Positions 28,420-36,438 of a DNA stretch of 64,000 nt are shown here, piece by piece (positions within the stretch are counted from its first letter, which is position 1; each line of letters starts with the position of its first letter). The position numbers and the translations under genes were made by a program. The stretch covers positions 1 through 64,000 of the forward strand of contig NZ_BSNY01000019.1 in NCBI RefSeq assembly GCF_030160235.1, in the 5' to 3' direction. A model generated the notes under the pieces. That model searched no databases and was not told the DNA's origin. It saw nothing but the letters and a program-made list of their open reading frames with translations. The DNA comes from Mesorhizobium huakuii. Lineage in GTDB: Bacteria > Pseudomonadota > Alphaproteobacteria > Rhizobiales > Rhizobiaceae.

Positions 28420-30507
28420 ATGACGGGCGAAGCAACTAGCAGGGATATGCAGGGTTTCAGGCAGGGTGCCGCGATGGCGGCCGTGCGCGTCGTTCGCCGG
28501 CTGCGAGAGGCCGGCGACTGGCAGCGCGAGATGGACGGCATACTGGAAACCCTGTGCCGGGCCATCGAATGCCAGCGCGGCATCCTGTTTCGCCTGCGCG
28601 AACTGCCGGGCCAGGGTTTTGCCCAGTCGGTTGCCGCCTACTGGATCGACCCCGACTTTGGCGGCGAACTGGCCTCGCCGACCGTCATCATGCAGTCGAT
28701 CGTCAATTCGGACCCGCTGCTGGAGCGCGTCGCCGAGGACGAACGGCAGGGCAAGATCTTTGCCGGGCATACGCGCAATCTCGAAGGGTTCCTGAGAACC
28801 GATTTCGAAAAGCAGAACATCAAGTCGTTCCTGTCGGTGTCGGTCTTCGCCCATGGCCACCTGTGGGGCACCCTCGCCGTCAATGATTGCGTCGACGAGC
28901 GCGAGTGGACCGACGAGGAAGAGGCGACGCTGCACATCATCGCGCTCGCCATCGGCGACGCCATCGAACACTCGCCCTCCGATGCCCATGCCAGCGAAGT
29001 GATCCGCCGCACCATGCTGCAGGCTTCGCTCGACGCCATCATCGTCATCGACGAGGCCGGCTCGATCATCGAATTCAATCCTGCCGCCGAAAAGATGTTC
29101 GGCTTCCAGCGCAGCGACATCCTCGGCAAGGACCTGCTCGACACCGTCGTGCCGGAATACTATCGCAAGGGTTACTCCTCTGGCGCCGACTACATGTCGG
29201 GCCGCGGCGCGCCGATGGTCGGCCAGCGCCTCGAGACCGTGACGCAGAATGCCGCCGGCGAAGTGTTTCCGATCGAGCTGACGGCGACCGAGATGCGGGT
29301 CGCCGACCGCCGCCTGATCTTCGGCTCGATCCGCGACCTGCGCGACAGGCTGCGCGCCGAGGAAGAGATCAACCGGCAGCGCGAGAAGCTGCACCAGAAC
29401 GAGAAGATGGCGGCGATGGGCTCGCTGCTTGCCGGCGTTTCGCACGAGCTCAACAACCCGCTGGCGGTGGTGGTCGCGCAATCGACGCTGTTGCACGAAT
29501 TCGCCTCCGACCCGCAGACCAAGGTCCGCGCCGAGAAGGTGCGCGCCGCGGCCGAGCGGTGCGGCCGCATCGTCAAGAGCTTCCTGTCGATGGTCCGGCT
29601 TCATCCAGCGGCCCAGGCCGAGACCGATCTCAACCAGGTGATCCGCGCCGCCCTCGAGGTGACCGCCTATGGCGCACGCTCGAGCGGCATCATCATCGAC
29701 ACCGATTTCGCGCCGGGTCCGCTGCTGGCCATGGCGGACGCCGACCACGTGACGCAGGTGGCGGCCAATTTCCTCATCAACAGCCAGCACGCGCTGGCCG
29801 GCATTGCCGGCGATCGGCTGATCAAGGTGCGGACCTTCCGCGGCGAGCGCGGCAATCCCGGCTTCTCGGTCGAGGACAACGGGCCTGGCATTCCCGAGGC
29901 GATCCGCAACCGCATCTTCGAATCCTATTTCACCACCAAGCCGGTCGGTGTGGGCACCGGCATTGGCCTGTCGATCTCGAAATCGATCATCGAGCGGCAC
30001 AATGGCAGTGTCTGGTTCGAGGAAGTACAGCCCCGAGGGGCGCGTTTCGTTGTCCAGTTGCCGGCCATTTCGGCGGGCATCGCTGCTGCCGGCGAGAGCC
30101 AGCCACGCTCGAGCGGCCTGCGTCATGCCTTGATCATCGACGACGAGCCTGATGTCGCGGGCTCCTTGTCCGACATTCTCGAATTGATGGGCATCAAGTC
30201 GCGTATCGCGCCGGTCTGGGAATCGGGCGCCACCACCTTGAGCGGCCACATGCCGCCCGACATCGTCTTTTCGGACCTGCGCATGCCCGGCACATCAGGC
30301 ATGGCCATCTACCGCGAGCTGCTTGCCGAGCGGCCCGAACTGGCACGGCGCTTCGTGCTGGTCACCGGCGATCTGATCGGCGCCAAGGCGGAAATCGAAG
30401 CCTTGCCGGCGCAGCAGCGGCCGCAGATCCTGGAAAAGCCGTTCAGCACGCTGGACGTGCGCAGTGTGCTTTCAACCATTGCCGAGCAGGCCGCGTTGAA
30501 AGGCTAG
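28420..30507 (+). CDS. hybrid sensor histidine kinase (GAF-PAS-HisKA-HATPase-REC)
   Basis: 695 aa, no membrane segment, so a cytosolic sensor. A GAF domain at about 20-185, PAS at about 200-310 (SLDAIIVIDEAGSIIEFNPAA), HisKA with phospho-His in GVSHELNNPLAVV (about 342-354), HATPase with N-box NFLINSQHA, DNGPGIP and GTGIGLSIS, and a C-terminal receiver with IIDDEPD, SDLRMPG and EKPF. Together with the response regulator upstream this suggests a phosphorelay. Its TAG stop lies in the CTAG end of a mosaic repeat. Confidence 0.88.
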   Translation: MTGEATSRDMQGFRQGAAMAAVRVVRRLREAGDWQREMDGILETLCRAIECQRGILFRLRELPGQGFAQSVAAYWIDPDFGGELASPTVIMQSIVNSDPLLERVAEDERQGKIFAGHTRNLEGFLRTDFEKQNIKSFLSVSVFAHGHLWGTLAVNDCVDEREWTDEEEATLHIIALAIGDAIEHSPSDAHASEVIRRTMLQASLDAIIVIDEAGSIIEFNPAAEKMFGFQRSDILGKDLLDTVVPEYYRKGYSSGADYMSGRGAPMVGQRLETVTQNAAGEVFPIELTATEMRVADRRLIFGSIRDLRDRLRAEEEINRQREKLHQNEKMAAMGSLLAGVSHELNNPLAVVVAQSTLLHEFASDPQTKVRAEKVRAAAERCGRIVKSFLSMVRLHPAAQAETDLNQVIRAALEVTAYGARSSGIIIDTDFAPGPLLAMADADHVTQVAANFLINSQHALAGIAGDRLIKVRTFRGERGNPGFSVEDNGPGIPEAIRNRIFESYFTTKPVGVGTGIGLSISKSIIERHNGSVWFEEVQPRGARFVVQLPAISAGIAAAGESQPRSSGLRHALIIDDEPDVAGSLSDILELMGIKSRIAPVWESGATTLSGHMPPDIVFSDLRMPGTSGMAIYRELLAERPELARRFVLVTGDLIGAKAEIEALPAQQRPQILEKPFSTLDVRSVLSTIAEQAALKG

Positions 30508-30627
30508 AGCAGGTCACGGTTTCATGGAAACGCCGAACGGCTCCATCTCTTTGTTTTTACGCGATTCCCAAGGGAAAGCGCTACGCGCTTTTCCGGGGTA
30601 AAGCGCTCACACTTTCCTGGAATTGCC
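30504..30627 (-). repeat. rhizobial-type intergenic mosaic element, copy B
   Basis: About 124 bp that aligns closely, in reverse orientation, with the element at 48807-48935. Shared parts include AATTCCAGG, AAGTGTGAGCG, AAAAGCGCGTAGCG, TTTCCCTTGGGAAT and TTTCCATGAAAC. Its CTAG end supplies the TAG stop of the hybrid kinase gene. Confidence 0.85.
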
Positions 30628-30665
30628 AAAAAAAGAAGCTCCCGGCCGGCTGTGCGGCGGGAGCT
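30628..30665 (-). terminator. Rho-independent terminator of the minus-strand hypothetical gene
   Basis: On the minus strand a stem AGCTCCC...GGGAGCT (30637-30643 with 30659-30665, with further inner pairing) is followed by a seven-T tract at 30634-30628. Confidence 0.75.
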
Positions 30666-30749
30666 GAATGGAGCGCTGGAGGAGCGCTCGGGGAGGTCAG
30701 AGCAGGATCCCGAGAGGGAACGGTTTCGGGATAACGCTTCGACGGAAAT

Positions 30750-31160
30750 CTAAAAAATGTTTGGCGTGTTGGTCAGCGGCGCGGCATTGGCGATCATGCG
30801 GATCGCGCGGGCCTTGTGCGTCCCGGACTGTTCGGCGATGGCGCGCAGGCAATCGACGCTCTCGGCGCCCCATGCCTGCCCCTTGCAGGCGAAGTCGAGC
30901 GTCGGCATCGGCAGCCGAGCGGTCTTGATTGTCGTCGGCGCCCCGTCGACCACATTGGCCGGCGGATTTAGCGAGGCGAAGGCCGGCCCGACTGTCGGCG
31001 TGAGCGCCATGCCGACGACGGCGCAAGCAGCCAGCCCCATGAACATAGCCATGGGGTGGTCGCTGGCGCGTTGGCGTAGCGCCAGTTTCGGGCGGCGGTC
31101 AGCGCGCTCTGGAGCCTGGAGGCGGTGTTCGCTGGTGATGATCTCGACTTTCGCATGCAT
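30750..31160 (-). CDS. hypothetical membrane-anchored protein
   Basis: 136 aa. A basic N-terminal tail (about 1-35) is followed by one membrane segment (about 38-62, AMFMGLAACAVVGMA) and a periplasmic C-terminal domain with two cysteines (DFACKG and VDCLRAI). ATG 31160 is preceded by GAAGGGGAAGG. I do not recognise a family. It is transcribed alone and ends at the terminator at 30628-30665. Confidence 0.6.
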   Translation of the reverse strand: MHAKVEIITSEHRLQAPERADRRPKLALRQRASDHPMAMFMGLAACAVVGMALTPTVGPAFASLNPPANVVDGAPTTIKTARLPMPTLDFACKGQAWGAESVDCLRAIAEQSGTHKARAIRMIANAAPLTNTPNIF

Positions 31161-31590
31161 TGCCTTCCCCTTCGCTGCGTTTCTTTTTGATGATGAAACG
31201 AACTTAATCGCACTTTGTAACAGCACTAACGTGGCGTCGCTCTGGCTATGTAACGGAATTGAAACAGCGGTATCGGGCAAAACCGGGCAGAATCGGTCAT
31301 TCCGGCTTACACGTCGCCGAGGCGAGGTAATCCCAGGCCGGCTCCCGCCAGGCAGTCCAACCCAAGCGCCTGCCGAACAGCAGATTGGCCAGAGCGCGGC
31401 GAGTGCTTTTTTCCACCGGCGAGGGGTCTTGTTCGTCAGCTTCCGCGCTTTGTGAAATGAAGTGAGAACGGCATTTCGGAACCGGGGCTAACACCCGGAT
31501 TCTCCGCGATTTTCTCGGGCAGCAGCCGCATCGAAGCCAGCTAGGAACGACGCTCTGACTCTGCCCTGAAATCCCTTAAGTTTTCACAAA

Positions 31591-31607
31591 CCATTGCATT
31601 TCAATGG
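31591..31607. promoter_or_regulatory. palindrome upstream of the Rieske gene
   Basis: CCATTG (31591-31596), 5-base spacer, CAATGG (31602-31607). It lies just upstream of the BetI-like site and of a TATGAT hexamer at 31612-31617. The binding factor is unknown. Confidence 0.45.
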
Positions 31608-31616
31608 AAAATATGA

Positions 31617-31642
31617 TTTTGTTGAATGATTATTCAACAAAA
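31617..31642. promoter_or_regulatory. BetI-like operator O1, upstream of the Rieske gene
   Basis: A perfect 11-bp inverted repeat (TTTTGTTGAAT and ATTCAACAAAA) around a 4-base spacer. The core TTGAAT-N4-ATTCAA matches the sites at 34439 and 42741 in arm sequence and spacing. Confidence 0.75.
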
Positions 31643-31656
31643 AGAAGAGACGTTTT

Positions 31657-32859
31657 ATGAACCCGCACCTCCGTGACGTGGCGATCCCCAACGATTGGGA
31701 CCGGCGGGGACTGCCGGGCTGGAGTTACCATTCCGATGCCCTTCTCGAGCTCGAGAAGGAACACGTTTTCCGCAACCATTGGCAGATCGTCGGTCATGTC
31801 AGCGATGTCCCTAAAGCCGGCGATTATCTGACCATGGATGTGGTCGGCGAACGCGCTCTGGTCGTGCGCGGCAAGGACGGCGTCGTGCGCGGCTTCAACA
31901 ATATGTGCCGCCACCGCGGCAGCCGTGTCGTCGCCGACAGCCAGGGCAATTGCAAGAACGCGCTGGTGTGCCCGTTCCATGGCTGGGTCTACAATCTCGA
32001 CGGCACGCTGCGCGGCGCCGCGCGCCCGCGCTCCTTCCCCGATCTAGACAAGACCGAGTTCGGCCTGATGCAGCTCGACCTCGAAGTCTGGATGGGTTTC
32101 ATCTTCATCCGCTTCCGCAATGGCGGGCCGCAGCCTTCGGTCGCCGAGCTGATGAAGCCGATCGAGCCGGAATTCGCGCACTACAAGGCCGCCGACATGG
32201 TGCCGTCCTGGGGCATCTGGACCCAGAAGACTCCGGTCAACTGGAAGTCGGTACGCGATGTCGACAATGAGGGTTATCACGTCGCCATGGCGCACCCTGC
32301 CCTGCAGGATCTTTATGGCGCGACCTATTTCGATGAGCCCTTCATCAATGGCGTGTCCCGTTCCTTCGCCACCTACAACCCGCATGCCGGCCGCCGCTGG
32401 AGCGTCAAGAACTACATCAAGATCGCGCCAGAGCCGACGCACCTGCCGGACTATCTGAAGAAGGCCTGGGTCTATTACGGCATCTTCCCCAATGCGGTCA
32501 TTTCGGTGATGCCGGAATCCGTGCAGTTCTATCAGGAGTTTCCGCTATCGACGGGCGAGACCCTGCTGCGCGGCGCCATCTACCGCTACCGCGACGAAAG
32601 CCGCGAGCAGGCCGCCGCCCGCTACCTCTCCTTCCGCATCGATCGCGACACCATGTCGGAAGATGTCCAGCTGTCGGTGTGGTCGAACGAATCCATGCTG
32701 TCCGAAGCCTTCGAGGGTTTTTATCTCTCCGATCTCGAATATGGCGTGCGCACCCACCACGACCATCTGCGCAAGATGCTGCCGGTGCTGGGCCTTGAGA
32801 CGGCGCCGGAGGAGAAAGACATGTGGAATTTGAACGACGCGCTGAGGTCGCGGTCGTAG
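31657..32859 (+). CDS. Rieske-type oxygenase alpha subunit (GbcA-like, quaternary amine demethylase type)
   Basis: 400 aa. Rieske [2Fe-2S] ligands C84-x-H86 (CRHRG) and C105-x2-H108 (CPFHGW); mononuclear iron site with DVDNEGYHVAMAH, His208 and His213. Overall layout is that of glycine-betaine/carnitine/stachydrine oxygenases, which N-demethylate or cleave quaternary amines. These need a reductase partner, and none is encoded in this window. ATG 31657 follows AAGAAGAGA. A perfect 26-bp palindrome lies 15 bases upstream, so repression by the BetI-like protein is likely. The substrate is unknown. Confidence 0.85.
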   Translation: MNPHLRDVAIPNDWDRRGLPGWSYHSDALLELEKEHVFRNHWQIVGHVSDVPKAGDYLTMDVVGERALVVRGKDGVVRGFNNMCRHRGSRVVADSQGNCKNALVCPFHGWVYNLDGTLRGAARPRSFPDLDKTEFGLMQLDLEVWMGFIFIRFRNGGPQPSVAELMKPIEPEFAHYKAADMVPSWGIWTQKTPVNWKSVRDVDNEGYHVAMAHPALQDLYGATYFDEPFINGVSRSFATYNPHAGRRWSVKNYIKIAPEPTHLPDYLKKAWVYYGIFPNAVISVMPESVQFYQEFPLSTGETLLRGAIYRYRDESREQAAARYLSFRIDRDTMSEDVQLSVWSNESMLSEAFEGFYLSDLEYGVRTHHDHLRKMLPVLGLETAPEEKDMWNLNDALRSRS

Positions 32860-32900
32860 CTGCGCCCACGTTGGCAGTTGGCCAAACCCAATGACAGCGC

Positions 32901-32927
32901 CCCTCTCCCCGTGAAACGGGGAGAGGG
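32901..32927. repeat. palindromic repeat between convergent genes
   Basis: A perfect 12-bp stem CCCTCTCCCCGT / ACGGGGAGAGGG with a 3-base loop. It sits between the Rieske gene and the convergent aminotransferase gene and can end or protect both transcripts. It resembles the REP-type hairpin in the E2 gene. Confidence 0.8.
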
Positions 32928-32934
32928 AAGACCG

Positions 32935-34353
32935 TCACCCCCGCCACACGCCTTCTTTCCTGAGATCATCCATCGTCCGCGAAATGCCTTCGCGCAAAAT
33001 AGCGACCATGTCGTCGATCTGCTCGCGCGTGATGATCAGCGGCGGCGACATCACGCACATGTTGATCAGCGGCCGCACCAGCAGGCCGAGCTCATGGCAG
33101 TGGGCGTCGATGCGTTTGCCGACATCCTTGTCGAGCTGCAGCGGATCCTTGCTTTCGCGGTCGGCGACGCATTCGACGCAACCCATCAGCCCGACGCCGC
33201 GCACCTCGCCGACCAGCGGCAGCTCTTCCAGCGTCTTAAGCTGCGCCTGGAAATAGGGCGCGACCTCTTGCGTGTGCGCAAGCACGCTCTCTTCCAGCAG
33301 GTCCAGGTTTTTCAGCGCTACGGCGCAGCCGACGGGATGGCTGGTGTAGGTCAAGCCATGGCCGAACATCGCGTCTGGATGGTTCGAACGGCGCAACTCT
33401 TGCAGCAGCCGCTCCGAGATGATGACGCCGCCGAGCGGGAAATACCCCGAGGTGACGCCCTTGGCGAAGGTGATCATGTCGGGATCGATGCCGAACACGT
33501 CACCCGAGGCGAAGACATGGCCAAGCCGGCCGAAGCCCGTCACCACCTCGTCGGAGACATAGAGGATATCGTTGTCGCGGCAGATCTCGCGGATGCGCTT
33601 GAGATAGCCGTCCGGCGGTATCACGACGCCTCCCGATGCCTGCACCGGCTCGCCGACGAAAGCACCGATTCTGTCGGCGCCGACACGGGCGACCGTGTCG
33701 CGGAACTGATCGACGAGGAAGTCGGTGAAGGCGGCAAGGCTCATGCCTTGCGAACGGCGGAACGGATCGGGCGAGGACAGCTTGATCACCAGCTCGTCGG
33801 CGCCGTCCATCCAGTCGCGGTCGCGCGGGCGGCCGTTGAGCGAGGCCGACAGATAGGTCGAGCCGTGATAGGCGCCGCCGCGCGACAGGATCAGCTTCTT
33901 TTCCGGCCGGCCACGCACATTGTTGTAGAACTGCATGAAGCGCAGAGCCGTCTCCACGGCCGAGGACCCGCCCGTCGTGTAGAAGACATGGCTGAGGTCG
34001 CCTGGCGCATAGCCCGCGATGCGCATGGCAAGTTCGGCCGACGGCGCGTTCATCGTGTACCAGGGCGTGTTGTAGGACAGCGCCATCGCCTGGTCGTACA
34101 TCACCCTGGCCAGTTCCTCGCGGCGGTGGCCGACATTGACGCACCACATGCCGGCAGGCCCGTCGATCAGCCGCTTGCCGGTGTTGTCGGTGATGTAGAT
34201 GCCATCGCCTTCGCCGATCAGTGCGCGGGCTTCGGCACCGACGGAGCCGGCATAAGGCCAGGGCTGGATGAGATGGCGCTTGCCCAGTTCAATGGCACCG
34301 TCGCCGCCGGACGCCGCCATTTCGGTCGCCTTCAGGTCCCTCACCGCAGCCAT
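32935..34353 (-). CDS. class III pyridoxal-phosphate aminotransferase
   Basis: 472 aa. Fold-type I subgroup III enzyme: YTTGGSSAVETALR binds phosphate, GEPVQASGGVVIPP and DEVVTGFGRLG precede the PLP lysine in ITFAKGVTSGYFPLGGV (about 295). Relatives transfer the amino group of omega-amino acids, diamines or beta-alanine to pyruvate. ATG 34353 has GGAG 7 bases upstream; a GTG four codons earlier is less likely. It is divergent from the Pot-type importer across an operator, so its substrate is probably the imported amine or a product of it. Confidence 0.85.
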   Translation of the reverse strand: MAAVRDLKATEMAASGGDGAIELGKRHLIQPWPYAGSVGAEARALIGEGDGIYITDNTGKRLIDGPAGMWCVNVGHRREELARVMYDQAMALSYNTPWYTMNAPSAELAMRIAGYAPGDLSHVFYTTGGSSAVETALRFMQFYNNVRGRPEKKLILSRGGAYHGSTYLSASLNGRPRDRDWMDGADELVIKLSSPDPFRRSQGMSLAAFTDFLVDQFRDTVARVGADRIGAFVGEPVQASGGVVIPPDGYLKRIREICRDNDILYVSDEVVTGFGRLGHVFASGDVFGIDPDMITFAKGVTSGYFPLGGVIISERLLQELRRSNHPDAMFGHGLTYTSHPVGCAVALKNLDLLEESVLAHTQEVAPYFQAQLKTLEELPLVGEVRGVGLMGCVECVADRESKDPLQLDKDVGKRIDAHCHELGLLVRPLINMCVMSPPLIITREQIDDMVAILREGISRTMDDLRKEGVWRG

Positions 34354-34438
34354 TGTCGTCTCCACATCTCTGTCGATTTTTCCCCAGACTTCAAATTCGG
34401 CGGCAAAGGCCGGAAATGACGGCTTTCTTCACTTAATT

Positions 34439-34454
34439 TTGAATGTCCGTTCAA
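34439..34454. promoter_or_regulatory. BetI-like operator O2, aminotransferase / importer
   Basis: TTGAAT-GTCC-GTTCAA, six-base arms with the same 4-base spacer as O1 and O3. It can control both divergent units. Confidence 0.7.
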
Positions 34455-34525
34455 TCAATATCTCAGAAATAGCGCTTGATTTCAATCCACGGATGCGCGC
34501 ATGATGAAAGAAAGCCGGCAAGCTA

Positions 34526-34575
34526 GGAACGCGACCAGCAAAAGCGGTCACCGGTTTTGTTTTCGATCGCGTTCC
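34526..34575. repeat. 50-bp palindromic intergenic element
   Basis: Outer arms GGAACGCGA (34526-34534) and TCGCGTTCC (34567-34575) are perfect complements, and an inner stem CAAAAGCGG / CCGGTTTTG pairs at eight of nine positions. It could form a cruciform. Confidence 0.7.
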
Positions 34576-34702
34576 AAGGATAAGTGGGAACAACAGCCGG
34601 CGTCAGCACAATGGGATGCCGCATGGCGGGACAGTCCAGGCCAGCAACCGAGATCACGCCCGGAGCCTTGCTCCCCAGAGTCTGGCCCCCCGGAGCTTGG
34701 CA

Positions 34703-35620
34703 ATGACGGCGGCCGTGGAAGGGTCGCCCCCGTTGCGCATGACGCGCGCCAGACGAAATGCCCTTCTGCAATCCGAACCCGTCCAGGGCTTTGCCCTGAT
34801 CAGCCCGACCTTTCTCTACGCCCTCCTCCTGCTGGTCCTGCCGATCCTGGTGGTCATCGCCCACTCCTTCTGGACGCAGCACTACCTGACCATCGACCGC
34901 ACCTTCACGCTGGAAAACTACCGCGTGGCGCTGACCGAGCCGATCTACCGCGATCTGTTATGGCGCTCGCTCTACATCTCGCTGACGGTCAGCCTGTTGA
35001 CCGTCATCCTCGCCTACCCGATCGCCTATTTCATTTCCTTCCATGGCGGCCGTCACAAGAGCCTGTGGCTGTTCCTCATCACCATCCCGTTTTGGACCAG
35101 CTACCTCCTGCGCGTCATGTCGTGGAAAGTCATCCTTGGTTATAATGGCGTGCTCAATTCCGGCCTGATGGGCCTCGGCATCATCGACGAGCCGTCGACT
35201 GCTTTGCTCTACAATTCGAGCGCCGTCATCATCACCCTCACCCACGCCTGGGCGGCCTTCGCCATCCTGCCGATCTTCGTTTCGCTGGAAAAGGTCGACC
35301 GGACGCTGGTCGAGGCCGCCACCGATCTCGGCGATGGTCCCTTGCACTCATTCCTGCGCGTGACCTTGCCTCTGTCGGCGCCGGGCGTCATCTCGGCGGC
35401 GCTGATCGTCATGATCCCGACCGTGGGCGATTACGTCACGCCGAAGCTCGTCGGCGGCAAGGACGGTGTCATGATTGCCAACGCCATCCAGGCGCAGTTC
35501 GGCAAGGCGGCCAACTGGCCGCTGGGTGCCGCGCTTTCCGTCACCACCATGCTGATCGTCACCCTGATGGCCGGCGCCACGGTGCTGATCATCCGCGCAC
35601 TGCAGAGACTGGCACGATGA
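34703..35620 (+). CDS. ABC transporter permease, spermidine/putrescine type (PotB-like)
   Basis: 305 aa with six hydrophobic segments and the EAA loop VEAATDLGDGPLHSFLRVTLP (about 200-219). ATG 34703 is used because CGGAG lies 7 bases upstream; an in-frame ATG at 34616 lacks a site. It forms the importer with the PotC-like permease, with which it overlaps by four bases. The two binding proteins of the system are encoded on the opposite strand at 38.8-41.1 kb. Confidence 0.88.
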   Translation: MTAAVEGSPPLRMTRARRNALLQSEPVQGFALISPTFLYALLLLVLPILVVIAHSFWTQHYLTIDRTFTLENYRVALTEPIYRDLLWRSLYISLTVSLLTVILAYPIAYFISFHGGRHKSLWLFLITIPFWTSYLLRVMSWKVILGYNGVLNSGLMGLGIIDEPSTALLYNSSAVIITLTHAWAAFAILPIFVSLEKVDRTLVEAATDLGDGPLHSFLRVTLPLSAPGVISAALIVMIPTVGDYVTPKLVGGKDGVMIANAIQAQFGKAANWPLGAALSVTTMLIVTLMAGATVLIIRALQRLAR

Positions 35621-36438
35621 GGGCGCGGCGCTTCCTGTCGGGCGGCTGGCTGTCCGTCTATGCCTTCCTCTATGTCGTCTTCCTCTATCTGCCCGTCATT
35701 TTCCTGCCGATCTTCTCGATCAACACGGCGCCGACGCCGAAATTCCCGCTCACCGGCTTCACCTTGCAATGGTATGCGGACCTGCCGCACACGCCGGCCT
35801 TGCTCGACGCCGCCTGGAACAGCCTGAAGGTCGGCGTCTCGGCTTCGGTTCTGGCCACCGTGCTCGGCATCCTCGCCGCCCGTTCGATCACCCGTTATCG
35901 CTATCCCGGCCGCCGCACGATCAACGGCCTGATCATGGCACCGCTGGTGCTGCCCGAGGTGATCGTCGCCATCTCGATGCTGCTGGTGATGCTGCAACTG
36001 GGCTTGAGCCTCTCGCTGTTCACCGTCGTGCTCGGCCACGTGCTGGTCTGCATTCCCTATTCGATGACGGTGCTGACCTCCGGCTTCGAGGGCTTCGACC
36101 GCAGCCTTGAGGAAGCTTCCGCCGATCTCGGCGAAAGCGCCTTCGGCACCTTCCGCCGCGTAACGCTGCCGATGGTGGCGCCGGCCATCATCTCCAGCCT
36201 GCTCGTCTGCTTCACCATCTCGCTCGACGAGTTCATCATCGCCTTCTTCCTGACCGGCACTGAAGCGACGCTGCCGATCTACATCTGGGGCCAGTTGCGC
36301 TTCGCCTCGAAACTGCCGGGCGTGCTGGCGCTGGGCACGCTGCTTCTGGTTGCCTCCTTCCTGTTGATGACAATCGCCGAAATCCTGCGCCGCCGCGCGG
36401 CCAGACGCACCCAGAACGAGGGAGGCCTCTATGCCTGA
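35617..36438 (+). CDS. ABC transporter permease, spermidine/putrescine type (PotC-like)
   Basis: 273 aa with six hydrophobic segments and the EAA loop LEEASADLGESAFGTFRRVT at about 166-185. It starts within an ATGA overlap with the PotB-like gene and overlaps the ATPase gene by 8 bases, so the three are co-translated. Confidence 0.88.
   Translation: MRARRFLSGGWLSVYAFLYVVFLYLPVIFLPIFSINTAPTPKFPLTGFTLQWYADLPHTPALLDAAWNSLKVGVSASVLATVLGILAARSITRYRYPGRRTINGLIMAPLVLPEVIVAISMLLVMLQLGLSLSLFTVVLGHVLVCIPYSMTVLTSGFEGFDRSLEEASADLGESAFGTFRRVTLPMVAPAIISSLLVCFTISLDEFIIAFFLTGTEATLPIYIWGQLRFASKLPGVLALGTLLLVASFLLMTIAEILRRRAARRTQNEGGLYA

Larger units (their letters stand above)
31161..31656. other. 496-bp divergent intergenic region upstream of the Rieske gene
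   Basis: It holds the promoter of the hypothetical gene on the left and the control region of the Rieske gene on the right, with two palindromes at 31591-31607 and 31617-31642. The middle part (31281-31560) shows no convincing gene or repeat. An AT-rich stretch from about 31570 to 31656 is unlike the surrounding GC-rich DNA. Confidence 0.5.
34354..34702. other. 349-bp divergent control region, aminotransferase / ABC importer
   Basis: The region carries the BetI-like site at 34439-34454 within an AT-richer stretch (34425-34485) and a 50-bp palindromic repeat at 34526-34575. No small gene is convincing. Confidence 0.6.

Noticed and set aside
31478-31502. GGAAC upstream of the Rieske gene as an EcfG promoter
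   Set aside because: No CGTT at 16-17 bases; the same holds for GGAAC at 12525 and around 34526.
31594-31617. TTGCAT / TATGAT as the Rieske promoter
   Set aside because: The spacer is only 12 bases, too short for a normal sigma-70 promoter.
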